The position numbers were made by a program, and so were the translations under genes. From assembly GCF_041051975.1 (NCBI RefSeq), contig NZ_CP163435.1, forward strand, positions 3,100,001-3,164,000: DNA of 64,000 nt, given 5' to 3'. The notes beneath the pieces are model-generated. The model ran no database searches. It saw only the letters and a list, made by a program, of their open reading frames with translations, and had not been told where the DNA came from. Below, piece after piece: positions 29,819 to 39,082 of this stretch (the stretch's first letter is position 1; each line of letters opens with the position of its first letter). This stretch comes from Streptomyces sp. R21. GTDB lineage: Bacteria > Actinomycetota > Actinomycetes > Streptomycetales > Streptomycetaceae.

Positions 29819-30402
29819 CGTGCGTCTTCGCACGTAGAGGCGGCGCGACCGTACCAAAACGTTCCCTCGCCGTAACGACGGGCCCGGATCGCGTCGAAGC
29901 CGTCCGGCCAGCCGAATTCGCCCCCTCTGGTGCTGCGCTCCACGGTGACGAGGGCTTCGGCCGCGAGCCACCCCTGCGTGCGGAGTGTGAGCAGGATCTC
30001 GCGGAGATCGGCGTCCGAGACGGCGTACGGCGGGTCGAGGAAAATCAGGTCGTACGGTGCTGTCGGCGCCGCGCCCTGGATGATCTGTTCCGCTTTGCCC
30101 GACCTGACCTCGGCGCCGGGCAGGCCCAGTGACTTCACGTTCTCCCGGATGACCCGGGCGGCGCGGGCGTCGGCCTCCACGAGGAGGGTGTGGCCGGCGC
30201 CGCGGCTGAGCGCCTCCAGGCCCACGGCGCCCGAACCGGCGTAGAGATCGAGCACGCGCTCGCCGCGCAGGGGGGCGCCGAGCAGGGACTGCCACGTGGA
30301 GAAGAGGCCCTCGCGCGCCCGGTCGGAGGTGGGGCGGGTGCCGGTTCCCGGCGGGACGGCCAGTCGGCGTCCGCCGGCCAGGCCGGCGATCACGCGGGTC
30401 AT
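29815..30402 (-). CDS. rsmD: 16S rRNA (guanine966-N2)-methyltransferase RsmD
   Basis: Methylates G966 of 16S rRNA. The 195-residue Rossmann methyltransferase has the N-terminal [15 protein letters not shown] and [16 protein letters not shown] motifs, the SAM site [20 protein letters not shown], and the amine-methylating catalytic motif DPPY in [12 protein letters not shown]. First gene of the rsmD-coaD pair, 90 bp downstream of recG. Confidence 0.95.
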   Translation of the reverse strand: MTRVIAGLAGGRRLAVPPGTGTRPTSDRAREGLFSTWQSLLGAPLRGERVLDLYAGSGAVGLEALSRGAGHTLLVEADARAARVIRENVKSLGLPGAEVRSGKAEQIIQGAAPTAPYDLIFLDPPYAVSDADLREILLTLRTQGWLAAEALVTVERSTRGGEFGWPDGFDAIRARRYGEGTFWYGRAASTCEDAR

Positions 30403-30492
30403 CTCTTCTGTCCTTGTCGGTGTGCTGGGTCTGCGGGTGGGGCGTTTCAGTGGCGGCTGGTGGTGGGGTGCTCCGGTGGTGGCTCCAGTCTG

Positions 30493-33400
30493 TCAGCCCT
30501 TGTCGAGGTACTGCTCGCGCTCCTCGTCGAGCAGGGCCTCCAGGGCGGTGCGCAGACCGGGCAGGTGCTCCAGCTCCGGATCGGCGGCCACGACCGCGGC
30601 CGCCTCCTCGCGGGCCTCGGCGATGATCTCCTCGTCGTCGATGACGGTGAGCATCCGCAGGGAGGTGCGGGCCCCGGACTGGGCCTGGCCGAGGACGTCG
30701 CCCTCACGGCGCTGTTCGAGGTCGATGCGGGAGAGCTCGAAGCCGTCGAGGGTGGACGCCACCGCGTTCAGCCGCTGTCGGGCCGCGCTCGCCTCGGGCA
30801 TCTCGGTGACCAGGAGGCAGAGTCCGGCGGCGGAGCCGCGGCCGACGCGACCGCGCAACTGGTGGAGCTGCGATACGCCGAACCGGTCGGCGTCCATGAT
30901 CACCATTCCGGTGGCGTTGGGCACGTTCACGCCGACCTCGATGACGGTGGTGGCGACCAGGACGTCCGTGTCACCGGCGGCGAAGCGGCGCATCACAGCG
31001 TCCTTGTCGTCGGGAGGCATGCGCCCGTGCAGCACCTCGACCCTGAGCCCCTGGAGGGGGCCCTTGGCGAGCTGGTCGGCGATGTCCAGGACGGCGAGCG
31101 GGGGCCGCTTCTCGGCCTCGTCCTCGGGGGACTTCTTCTTGCCTTTCTTCGGATCGTCCTCCTCGTCGCCGATGCGCGGGCACACGACGTACGCCTGATG
31201 CCCGTTGCCCACCTCCTCGCGCACCCGCTCCCAGGCCCTGGCCAGGAAGTGCGGTTTGTCGGCGGCGGGGACGACGTGGCTGGCGATCGGCGAGCGCCCG
31301 GCGGGCAGTTGGTCGAGGACGGAGGTCTCCAGGTCACCGAAGACGGTCATCGCGACGGTGCGCGGGATGGGCGTGGCGGTCATGACGAGCAGGTGCGGGG
31401 GCTGCTTGCCCTTGCTGCGCAGGGCGTCGCGCTGCTCGACGCCGAAGCGGTGCTGCTCGTCCACCACGACCAGGCCGAGGTCGTGGAACTGCACCTTGTC
31501 CTCGATCAGCGCGTGCGTGCCGATGACGATCCCGGCCTCGCCGGTGACCAGGTCGAGCAGCGCCTGGCGCCGCCCGGCGGCCCCCATCGACCCGGTGAGC
31601 AGCACGATCTTGGTGGAGTGCTCGGCCCCGCCGAGCATGCCGCCCTCGGCCAGCTCCCCCATCATCTCGGTGATCGACCGGTGGTGCTGCTGGGCGAGCA
31701 CCTCGGTGGGCGCGAGCATGGCGGCCTGCCCGCCGGCGTCGACGACGGCGAGCATGGCGCGCAGGGCCACCATGGTGTTGTGGGTCACTGTGAAGTTGTC
31801 TGTGACATAAGCGTGGCTCGGGTGGGCAACGCTGATGCACTGCACCGGTTTGCGGCCCACGTACTTCACAGCCCGAATGCCTCGTCGGAACGTGTTGCAT
31901 TTCGGGCGCGGGCAGACGCGATCAGCCTTACGGGACAGCCTGAAAGGCGCGTACTCGTCAGGGAGTGCCACCGACACGTTGAACGCGGCCTTCTTGGGCA
32001 GCACCCGCGCCCGGCCGCCCAGCGAGCGCACGAGCCACGCGACATCCTCTGCGAGCGTGAGCGAGGCAGAGCAGAGGGAGACACTCAGCCCGTCCGCCTT
32101 CACCGTGCCATCCGTGTCCAGAAGCCCCTGAAGGAGAGCGAGACGGTTCTTGATCGACGTGTTCTTGAATTCCTCGGGGATGAACTTGCTATGAGATGTC
32201 ACTCCCCACAGATCCATGCTGCGCAGAGCCTGAATGACAGGATTCCGCGCACCTGCGGAGCGCTGCTTCAACTGGATCGTGTAGTCACAGCGGGATCCAG
32301 TCACCGGAACCAGCCGACAGTCCGGCGCAACAGCGCTCGCCGCAGCGTCGCGGATCTCGTCATCGATCGTGGAAAGACGCAGATTGTGCCGGAACGAACC
32401 GTCGCCCAACAGCAGCCCGAAAAGATAGGGATCGAGTGGCAACTCGGCATCCTGTCCGAGGTCGACCGGAGTTGCGGCAGGGATGTACCACTTCGACGAT
32501 CCGTTCGCCTTGAACGTGTCGAGACGGATCTCCCTGGTGGTCATCGTCTTGGGTGCCTGGCCGCGATGCCACCCGCAACTCGTACCGACGATCCAGAGGT
32601 GCTCGTCGTCGCACTCCACGGAACTTCCGTCGGAGAGAACCATGCGCCAGACATCACGCTCTCCCTGCGGGAAGACCCCGTCGATCAGAGCGATCTCGCC
32701 ATTGGGCACGACAACTTCGTCGCCCTCCCGCAAATCTCCCATTTGTCGGAAACCCGTGGGTGTCAGCACCGTCGAGTCAAGGGGCTGAGCTTTGCCGGAG
32801 CCGACCTCTCCCTGGAGCAGCCGGTGCATCGGGTGCTCGGTCGCGAGGTCGTCGAAGATCTCTCTGGAGACCTTCTGCTGGCCTTCGGTGAGGGTGAAGG
32901 GGAGCTTGGCGTCGAAGGCGGTGAGGAGGCCGTCGGGCCGGGGTTTCCTTGCCACGGCCGGGAGTTGGGCGTCCGCGTGGCGGCGGCGGGCCAGCGCCAC
33001 CTGGAGGACGAAGGCCTCGTCCCACTTGAGGCGGGAGCGGGCGTCCTCGATGTCCGCCCTGGTGTGCGGGCGGTGGATCTTCAGGAGGGCCTCGGGGAGG
33101 GAGACCAGGCCCCGGCCGTCCCGGAGCGAGTCCGGCAGCGGGTCCACGGCCTCCTGGGCGCTCGGCAGCACCATCTGGAGGCACTTGGCGATCTTCCAGG
33201 ACTCCAGCTTGGCGGTCGCCGGGTAGATCGGGATGAGGGCGCCCGCCCAGCTGTCGACGCTCTCGACGGCTTCGTCGCCGTCGCCGCGCAGCGGCTCGTA
33301 CGCCGGATGGGCCAGCTGGAGGCGGCGGTTGAAGACGGAGACCTTGCCCGAGAACATCGCGCGCGTGCCGGGCAGGAGGTCCTTGTGGGGCTTGTGCACA

Positions 33401-33720
33401 CCGTTGCCGAAGAAGACCAGCTGGAGGTGGCCGCTGCCGTCCGTGATGGTCACTTCCAGACGCTGGCCCTTGCCCCGGGGGGCCTTGGAGGAGGCGAAGG
33501 TGAGCAGCCGGGCGTCGGCGACCTGGGCGACCACCGTCACGTGCTCGTCCATCGGCAGGTCGGCGAGGTGCGTGAGCTGCCCGCGCTCCTCGTATCTGCG
33601 CGGGTAGTGGTGGAGCAGGTCCCCCACGGTGTGCAGGCCGAGGTGCTCGGCCATCACCTTCGCGGTGGCGGGTCCGAGCGTTTTCTTCAGTGGTTCATCG
33701 AGCACGGGCACGAGATCCAT
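30493..33720 (-). CDS. recG: ATP-dependent DNA helicase RecG, interrupted by an intein
   Basis: Branch-migrating helicase acting on stalled forks and Holliday junctions. The reading frame encodes 1075 residues, but RecG is normally about 740. Residues 1-310 hold the wedge (OB) domain and end in GEVGSGK, the P-loop. Residues 311-648 are an intein, and 649-1075 resume with [11 protein letters not shown] and continue with helicase motifs [20 protein letters not shown], and the RecG-typical [12 protein letters not shown]. Joining the two parts restores a 737-residue RecG with the unbroken P-loop GSGKT. The ATG at 33720 is preferred over a TTG seven codons earlier. Activity requires splicing. Confidence 0.95.
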   Translation of the reverse strand: MDLVPVLDEPLKKTLGPATAKVMAEHLGLHTVGDLLHHYPRRYEERGQLTHLADLPMDEHVTVVAQVADARLLTFASSKAPRGKGQRLEVTITDGSGHLQLVFFGNGVHKPHKDLLPGTRAMFSGKVSVFNRRLQLAHPAYEPLRGDGDEAVESVDSWAGALIPIYPATAKLESWKIAKCLQMVLPSAQEAVDPLPDSLRDGRGLVSLPEALLKIHRPHTRADIEDARSRLKWDEAFVLQVALARRRHADAQLPAVARKPRPDGLLTAFDAKLPFTLTEGQQKVSREIFDDLATEHPMHRLLQGEVGSGKAQPLDSTVLTPTGFRQMGDLREGDEVVVPNGEIALIDGVFPQGERDVWRMVLSDGSSVECDDEHLWIVGTSCGWHRGQAPKTMTTREIRLDTFKANGSSKWYIPAATPVDLGQDAELPLDPYLFGLLLGDGSFRHNLRLSTIDDEIRDAAASAVAPDCRLVPVTGSRCDYTIQLKQRSAGARNPVIQALRSMDLWGVTSHSKFIPEEFKNTSIKNRLALLQGLLDTDGTVKADGLSVSLCSASLTLAEDVAWLVRSLGGRARVLPKKAAFNVSVALPDEYAPFRLSRKADRVCPRPKCNTFRRGIRAVKYVGRKPVQCISVAHPSHAYVTDNFTVTHNTMVALRAMLAVVDAGGQAAMLAPTEVLAQQHHRSITEMMGELAEGGMLGGAEHSTKIVLLTGSMGAAGRRQALLDLVTGEAGIVIGTHALIEDKVQFHDLGLVVVDEQHRFGVEQRDALRSKGKQPPHLLVMTATPIPRTVAMTVFGDLETSVLDQLPAGRSPIASHVVPAADKPHFLARAWERVREEVGNGHQAYVVCPRIGDEEDDPKKGKKKSPEDEAEKRPPLAVLDIADQLAKGPLQGLRVEVLHGRMPPDDKDAVMRRFAAGDTDVLVATTVIEVGVNVPNATGMVIMDADRFGVSQLHQLRGRVGRGSAAGLCLLVTEMPEASAARQRLNAVASTLDGFELSRIDLEQRREGDVLGQAQSGARTSLRMLTVIDDEEIIAEAREEAAAVVAADPELEHLPGLRTALEALLDEEREQYLDKG
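31777..32790 (-). mobile_element. Class 3 intein with LAGLIDADG endonuclease, in RecG P-loop
   Basis: A 338-residue intein inserted between Lys and Thr of the Walker A sequence. It starts with Ala1 ([14 protein letters not shown]), not Cys or Ser, and ends VTHN with Thr as the next extein residue. The class 3 signature is complete: Trp66 two residues after the block B His64, Cys318 at block F position 4 (PVQCISV), and Thr336 two residues before Asn338. Two endonuclease motifs are intact, LFGLLLGDG (Asp130) and [10 protein letters not shown] (Asp227). Base composition is lower than the host gene (29 of 60 G+C at 32161-32220 against 42 of 60 at 33001-33060, counted by hand), a sign of transfer. 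Confidence 0.93.
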
Positions 33721-33929
33721 TGCACACCACCGCACTGACAATGCGGCATACGTCCCCGGAATCCGCTGGTCAAACGGCTCGTTCTCGTCGGCCGGGCGGA
33801 GGGTTCTCCCCTGGTCAGGCAGGTCGATCCGGGCCTAGGATGACGCGCTCCGGACTTCTTCGCGGTCACCTCCTGCCGGGACCGCCCGACCCCGCGCCGT
33901 CGCCCGTTCCTCCCACCGGCGCTGCGACG

Positions 33930-35775
33930 ATGGACTCTGAGACTTCCCAGTCATCCCAGGCACCTCAGTCCCCTCATCCGCCTCATACCTTCCAGGTCGA
34001 CCTGCGCGGTCTGGTGGACCTGCTCTCCCATCACCTGTACTCCAGCCCCAAGGTCTATCTGCGGGAGCTGCTGCAGAACGCCGTGGACGCGATCACCGCA
34101 CGGCGCGCCGAGCAGCCGGACGCACCCGCCGAGGTGCGGCTGTACGCCGAGGGTGGCGCCCTGCGCGTCGAGGACACCGGCGTGGGACTCACCGAGTCCG
34201 ACGTGCACAGCCTCCTCGCGACGATCGGCCGCAGCTCCAAGCGGGGCGAGGGCCTGGAGTCGGCGCTCCGACTTCCTGGGCCAGTTCGGCATCGGTCTGC
34301 TCGCCTGTTTCGTCGTCGCCGAGCGCATCCGGGTCGTCAGCCGCAGCGCGCGGACACCCGAGGCCCCGCCCGTGGAGTGGACGGCGGCCGACGACGGCTC
34401 GTACACCGTGCGGACGCTGCCCGACGAGGCCCGCACCGCACCGGGCACCACCGTGCACCTGGTGGCGCGGGCCGGGGCCGGCGAGTGGCTGGGCGAGGAG
34501 CGGGTTCGGTCGCTGGCCCGGGACTTCGGTTCGCTGCTGCCGTACGACGTACGCGTCGGCGGCGAGGCGGTCACGGACCTGCCCGCGCCCTGGGACCGCG
34601 CGTACCCGAGTCCCGCCACCCGAAGGGTGGCCCTGGCACGGCACTGCCACGACCTGTTCGGCTTCACGCCGCTGGACTCGATCGACCTGGACGTGCCGCT
34701 CGCCGGGATCCGCGGCGTGGCCCACGTCCTGCCGTCCGCGGTCAGCCCCGCACAGCGCGCCGGACACCGGGTGCACCTGAAGGGCATGCTGCTGACCGAC
34801 CGGGCCGAACAGCTGCTGCCCGACTGGGCGTTCTTCGTGCGCTGCGTCCTGGACACGGACAGCCTGCGGCCCACGGCGTCGCGCGAGTCGCTGTACGAGG
34901 ACGAGACCCTGGCGGGCGTACGCGAGGCGCTCGGCGAGAAGATCCGCGCCTGGCTGACCGGGCTCGCGACGGGCGACCCCGAGCGGCTCTCGGCCTTCCT
35001 GGCCGTGCACCACCTGGGGGTGAAGTCCCTGGCGCGGCACGACAGGGAGATGCTGCGCACGATGCTGCCGTGGCTGCCCTTCGAGACGACCGACGGGCGG
35101 CTGTCCCTGGAGGAGTTCGCGCAGCGGCACCCGGTGGTGCACTTCACGCGGACCGTGGAGGAGTACCGACAGGTCGCACCGATCGCCTCCGCACAGGGCG
35201 TCGGGGTGATCAACGGCGGCTACACCTACGACAGCGAGCTGGTGGAGGCGCTGCCTTCGGTGCGCCCCGGGACGGTCGTCGCGGAGCTGGACGCCGACAC
35301 GGTGACCGCGCACCTGGACGCCGTGGACCCGGCCGAGGAACTGGCGCTGGCGGGCTTCCTGTCCGCCGCGCGCGCGAAGCTCGACCCGCTCGGCTGCGAC
35401 GTCGTACTGCGTGCCTTCCACCCTCTGTCGGTCCCCGCCCTGCATCTGGACGACCGGGCGGCCCGGCACGAGCAGGCCCGCGCGGACGCCGAGGAGCAGG
35501 CCGACGACCTGTGGGCGGGCATCCTCGGCTCGCTGCGCGGCAGCGCTCCACGCGCGCGTCTGGTGCTCAACCACCTCAACCCGCTGATCCGAAGGATCAG
35601 TTCACTGCGCGACCCGGAGCTGATCGGCACCGCCACGGAGTCCCTCTACGGACAGGCCCTGCTGATGGCGCAGCGCCCGCTGCGGCCCGCGGACTCCGCG
35701 CTCCTGAACCGCTCGTTCATCGGCCTCCTCGAATGGGCCACCCACACCGACTCCGGGGAGGACGGCCACCGATGA
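33930..35775 (+). pseudogene. Hsp90-family ATPase gene with internal frameshift
   Basis: Encodes an Hsp90-like protein of about 615 residues, but in two frames. The first frame, from the ATG at 33930, covers FQVDLRGLVDLLSHHLYSSP, the ATP-site RELLQNAVDAI and DTGVGLTESDV, and ends at IGRSSKRGEGLES. The next family segment, DFLGQFGIGLLACFVV with the rest of the protein, continues in the +1 frame to the stop at 35773-35775. The break lies at about 34262-34267 in GCGCTC, where two missing bases (GCGCGC) would restore the consensus. This may be a true pseudogene or a sequence error; the downstream frame is otherwise clean. It is followed by, and overlaps ATGA with, a TPR gene. Confidence 0.8.
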
Positions 35776-38723
35776 GCCGGGCCATGGACTTCGAGGGCCT
35801 GCGGGAGGCGATGGCGGAGAACTCCGAGGAGCCGGAGGGACCCGCCCGCAACGCGCGCGCGGAGCAGCTGCTCGCCGAGGCCGAGAAGCTGGACATCCCG
35901 CTCGCCGTGATCGAGGCGCTCGGACACCAGCTGAAGGTCTACAACTACAGCTCCGAGAAGGACAGGATGTTCGTCCCCTTCGCGCGCCTGCTGCGCATGT
36001 GGGACGAGCGCCCGGAGGACTTCGACGCGTACGAGATCCACTCGCTGCACTGGGTCTTCAAGTGGATGACGACCGGAATGCTGGACCAGCCGCACATTCC
36101 GCTCGCCTCCATAGAGAAGTGGCTCGGCGAGATGGAACGCCGCTACCGGCTCGCCGGGCACTCCGAACGGGCCGTGCGCAGCGCCGAGTTCGGCGTGGCC
36201 GCGCACATGGGGGACGTGGCGCGTGCCGAGCGGGCGTTCGCCGCCTGGCTGGCCGCCGACCGGGACGCCATGGCCGACTGTCACGCCTGCGAGCTGCACG
36301 GCCAGGGCTGGTGGCGGGCGGAGCGCGACGCGGACACGGAGGCGCTGGAGCTGTGGCGCCCGGTCCTCGAGGGCGAGTACACATGCGCCCACGAGCCGCA
36401 CACCGTGCTGGCCTCCTCGCTGCTCCCGCTGCTGCGCCTGGGCCGCCCGGACGAGGCGCGCGCCCACCATCTGCGGGGCCTGCGGCTGGTGCGTCCCATG
36501 GAGAGCATGCGCAGCGCGTACGCCGACCACGTGGAGTTCTGCGCGCTCTCCGGCAACGAGGCGCGCGCCCTGGAGCTGCTCGCGGAGCGCCCCGCGTACT
36601 TCACGGACTCCGGGCACCCGCGCAGCAAGCTGGACTTCATGGCCGTGACGGCCCTCCTCATGGACCGTCTCACCGAACGGGGACTCGGCGGCCGACCGGT
36701 CCCCGGGCCGGCCGGCCGCGCCTGGACCGCCGCCGAACTCGCCGCCCACGCGCGCGTGGAGGCACTCGCCCTGGCCACGCGCTTCGACGCACGCAACGGC
36801 ACGTCGTACGTCAGTGAGCGCGCCCGCGCGCGCATGGATCAGCGCCCGCTGGTGGACCGGCTGCCGCTGGGCGTGCGCTCCCCGCGCGCCACACACCTGT
36901 CCACGCCGGCGCCCGCGCCCCCGTCGGGCGCCGTCACGGAACCGGCCGCCGCACCGGACCTGTCCGTCCTGCTCGCCGAGGCCCGGCGTCTCGCGGACTC
37001 CCGTCACCCGGACGCCGTCGAGGCCTGGGAGGCGGTCTCCCGGGCCGCCGAGGACCACGAGCTGAGCACGCGCGACCGTGCGGAGATCGCCGACCACACG
37101 GCGATGGGCCGCGGCCCCGAGGGCATCGGGCTCTTCGAGCGGGCGGCTGTGCTCTACGAGGAGGCGGGCGACCCGGGCGAGGCCCTCGCGGCACGCGCGC
37201 GTGCCGCCTACGTACGCGCCCTGTCCGGCGGCGGCACCCGGAAGGCGCTGACGGCCGTCTCCGCCCTCTACGACGATGTGCGCGCCCTCTTCGCCGAGGA
37301 CCGCACCGGCGTACGGCAGACGGCGAGCGTGCTCGTGGGACGGGCCCGGATCCTGATGCACCGGGTGCACGAGACGGAGGCGGCGCCCGGCGGCGCGGCC
37401 GTGGCCGCCGCCGAGGGGGCCGCGCGGGAGCTGCTCGCCTTCGCCGAGCCGCACGTCGCGGACGCGCAGGCGGCCTCACGGGCGGCGGAGGCGCGGGCGA
37501 TGCTCGGGGAACTCGCGGCGCACGCCGGGGACGCCGAGGTCGCCGCCGGGCTGTTCGCGCGGGCCGCGGACGAGTTCGTGGCGGCCGGGCTGCCGTGGTT
37601 CGCGGTCGAGTACGAGTCCCGGCTCGCCGGTATCGCCGGGCACCTCGGCGACGCGGCCGAGGCGGAGCGGGCGGCGCGCGCCGCGCTGGAGCACGGCGGG
37701 CCGTACCTGGAGGCGACCGGGCAGGCGCAGCTCCATCTCCAGCTCGCCGAAGTCCTGGGCGCCACCGAGCGGTTCGGGCCGGCCGCGGAACACGCCTTGG
37801 AAGCGGCGCACTGGGCCGATGAGGCGGGCGAGGGGCCGACGCTCGGCGCCTGGGCCCGGCATCTGCTCGGCGGATTCCTGCTCCGGCAGGGGCGCTGGGC
37901 CGAGGCCGCGGAGGTACTGGAATCGGCGCTGTCGGACCTGACCTCCGAGATGCACGGCGACGGCGCGATCGTGCAGACCCGGCGGTGGCTCGGGGACTGT
38001 CTCGCCGAGCTCGGTGAGCACCGGGAGGCCGCGGAGCACTGGCTGCGGGCCGCGGACATCGCCCGGCACTGGCCGGAGCAGGACGATCACGCCGTGCTCG
38101 CGCATCTCGCCGGGGAAGCGCTGGCTCGCACCGGGCTGCTCGACGAGGCGGACCGGGCGTACACCCGGGCCGGGGATCTCTGGCGGGCGCTCGGCAACGT
38201 GCACGGTCTGATCCACGCGCTGCGCGCCCGGGCCTGGGGCGCCCTGGGCACGGACGCGGGGCTCGACGGGGCGCGGGGGCTGATGGCGGAGGCGGTCCGC
38301 GTATGCGAAGCGGCGCTTCGGCCTCTGTCCGGCGACGCCTCGGGGACCCCCGAGGACGAGGCGGCCCGCGACGGCCTCGTCGCCGAACTCGGGCACACCC
38401 ACCGCCAGTTCGGCGACCTGCTGGTTCGCTCCGTCCCCGGCGACGCCGAACCCGCCATCGCCCACCCCCTCTTCGAGGAGGCCCTCGCCCACATCACGCG
38501 CGCGGTCTCCGTGTTCACCTCCCTCGGCGACGACTCCCTCGACGCCCGCACCGACGCCGAACTCGCCGCGGGCTGGCTGGAGGCCGACCTCCACCGGCCC
38601 GCCGAGGCGGCCGCACGCGCGCGTGCGGTGCTTTCCGCATACGGGGCAGTGAGCGGGGAGACCGCGGGGGCGCGGTGCGCTGAGGCGGAACGGATGCTGG
38701 AGCTGATGTCCGCGCAGGGGTGA
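35772..38723 (+). CDS. Large tetratricopeptide-repeat protein
   Basis: A 983-residue, all-helical cytoplasmic protein. The N-terminal third (starting MSRAMDFEGLREAMAENSEE) has repeated helical pairs with conserved Trp and Arg residues, a Pro-rich link lies near residues 375-395, and the C-terminal part is a regular TPR array (ARAAYVRALSGGGTRKALTA, AEVLESALSDL, AADIARHWPEQDDHAVLAHL, AYTRAGDLWRALGNVHGLIH). Its ATG overlaps the stop of the Hsp90-like gene by 4 bp. TPR proteins often act as Hsp90 co-chaperones, so a functional pair is a reasonable inference. No enzymatic domain is seen. Confidence 0.8.
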   Translation: MSRAMDFEGLREAMAENSEEPEGPARNARAEQLLAEAEKLDIPLAVIEALGHQLKVYNYSSEKDRMFVPFARLLRMWDERPEDFDAYEIHSLHWVFKWMTTGMLDQPHIPLASIEKWLGEMERRYRLAGHSERAVRSAEFGVAAHMGDVARAERAFAAWLAADRDAMADCHACELHGQGWWRAERDADTEALELWRPVLEGEYTCAHEPHTVLASSLLPLLRLGRPDEARAHHLRGLRLVRPMESMRSAYADHVEFCALSGNEARALELLAERPAYFTDSGHPRSKLDFMAVTALLMDRLTERGLGGRPVPGPAGRAWTAAELAAHARVEALALATRFDARNGTSYVSERARARMDQRPLVDRLPLGVRSPRATHLSTPAPAPPSGAVTEPAAAPDLSVLLAEARRLADSRHPDAVEAWEAVSRAAEDHELSTRDRAEIADHTAMGRGPEGIGLFERAAVLYEEAGDPGEALAARARAAYVRALSGGGTRKALTAVSALYDDVRALFAEDRTGVRQTASVLVGRARILMHRVHETEAAPGGAAVAAAEGAARELLAFAEPHVADAQAASRAAEARAMLGELAAHAGDAEVAAGLFARAADEFVAAGLPWFAVEYESRLAGIAGHLGDAAEAERAARAALEHGGPYLEATGQAQLHLQLAEVLGATERFGPAAEHALEAAHWADEAGEGPTLGAWARHLLGGFLLRQGRWAEAAEVLESALSDLTSEMHGDGAIVQTRRWLGDCLAELGEHREAAEHWLRAADIARHWPEQDDHAVLAHLAGEALARTGLLDEADRAYTRAGDLWRALGNVHGLIHALRARAWGALGTDAGLDGARGLMAEAVRVCEAALRPLSGDASGTPEDEAARDGLVAELGHTHRQFGDLLVRSVPGDAEPAIAHPLFEEALAHITRAVSVFTSLGDDSLDARTDAELAAGWLEADLHRPAEAAARARAVLSAYGAVSGETAGARCAEAERMLELMSAQG

Positions 38724-38908
38724 ACCGGGGTGGGTGGGCAATCCCCTGGTGCCCCTTGGTTGTTCGGTTACCCGGCGTGGGTGCTGGGCAGGGGTGGGTC
38801 ACGCAACTCGGCGCTGACGAGGCGCCGCCTGCGCCCACCCGTGCCGCCCCAGCCCGCACGCGTGCCCGCAGCAAGCGAGGCACCACCCGCAGTCGCGTAC
38901 GCACGCAA

Positions 38909-39027
38909 GGGGCCGTGCCGGTACGTCTCTGCCCGTCGCGTAGCAGACCGCCCGCCAAGTCCCGCCGTGTATCAACCCCGGGCAGTACGCCCACGCGGCG
39001 ACGGGCAAGACGTACCGGCACGGCCCC
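38909..39027. repeat. Large imperfect inverted repeat between TPR gene and DhaL gene
   Basis: Left arm 38909-38940 and right arm 38994-39027 pair over about 31 bp with one extra base and a small bulge; the core GGGGCCGTGCCGGTACGTCT matches exactly. The spacer is 53 nt. It lies in the 359-bp gap between the convergent TPR and DhaL genes (38724-39082), which holds no credible gene; the open frame at 38799-39038 looks like shadow sequence. It is much longer than a normal terminator stem and could be a miniature inverted-repeat element or a double terminator. Confidence 0.75.
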
Positions 39028-39082
39028 GACCCACCCACCGGCGGCAGGCGCCCCGCGACAGGCGCCCGCGCCAGCGAGACGC

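Noticed and set aside
32360..32614. Small open frames inside the intein on either strand
   Set aside because: They lack codon bias and ribosome sites; the intein frame is continuous with RecG.
33690..38723. A single 1677-residue open frame joining the Hsp90-like start to the TPR protein
   Set aside because: The middle of that frame (about 34268-35771) is Arg/Gly-rich nonsense. True Hsp90 homology continues in the +1 frame and the TPR protein has its own ATG at 35772.
38799..39038. A 79-residue open frame on the minus strand over the inverted repeat
   Set aside because: Cys/Trp-rich composition with no codon bias and no ribosome site; it is produced by the repeat sequence.
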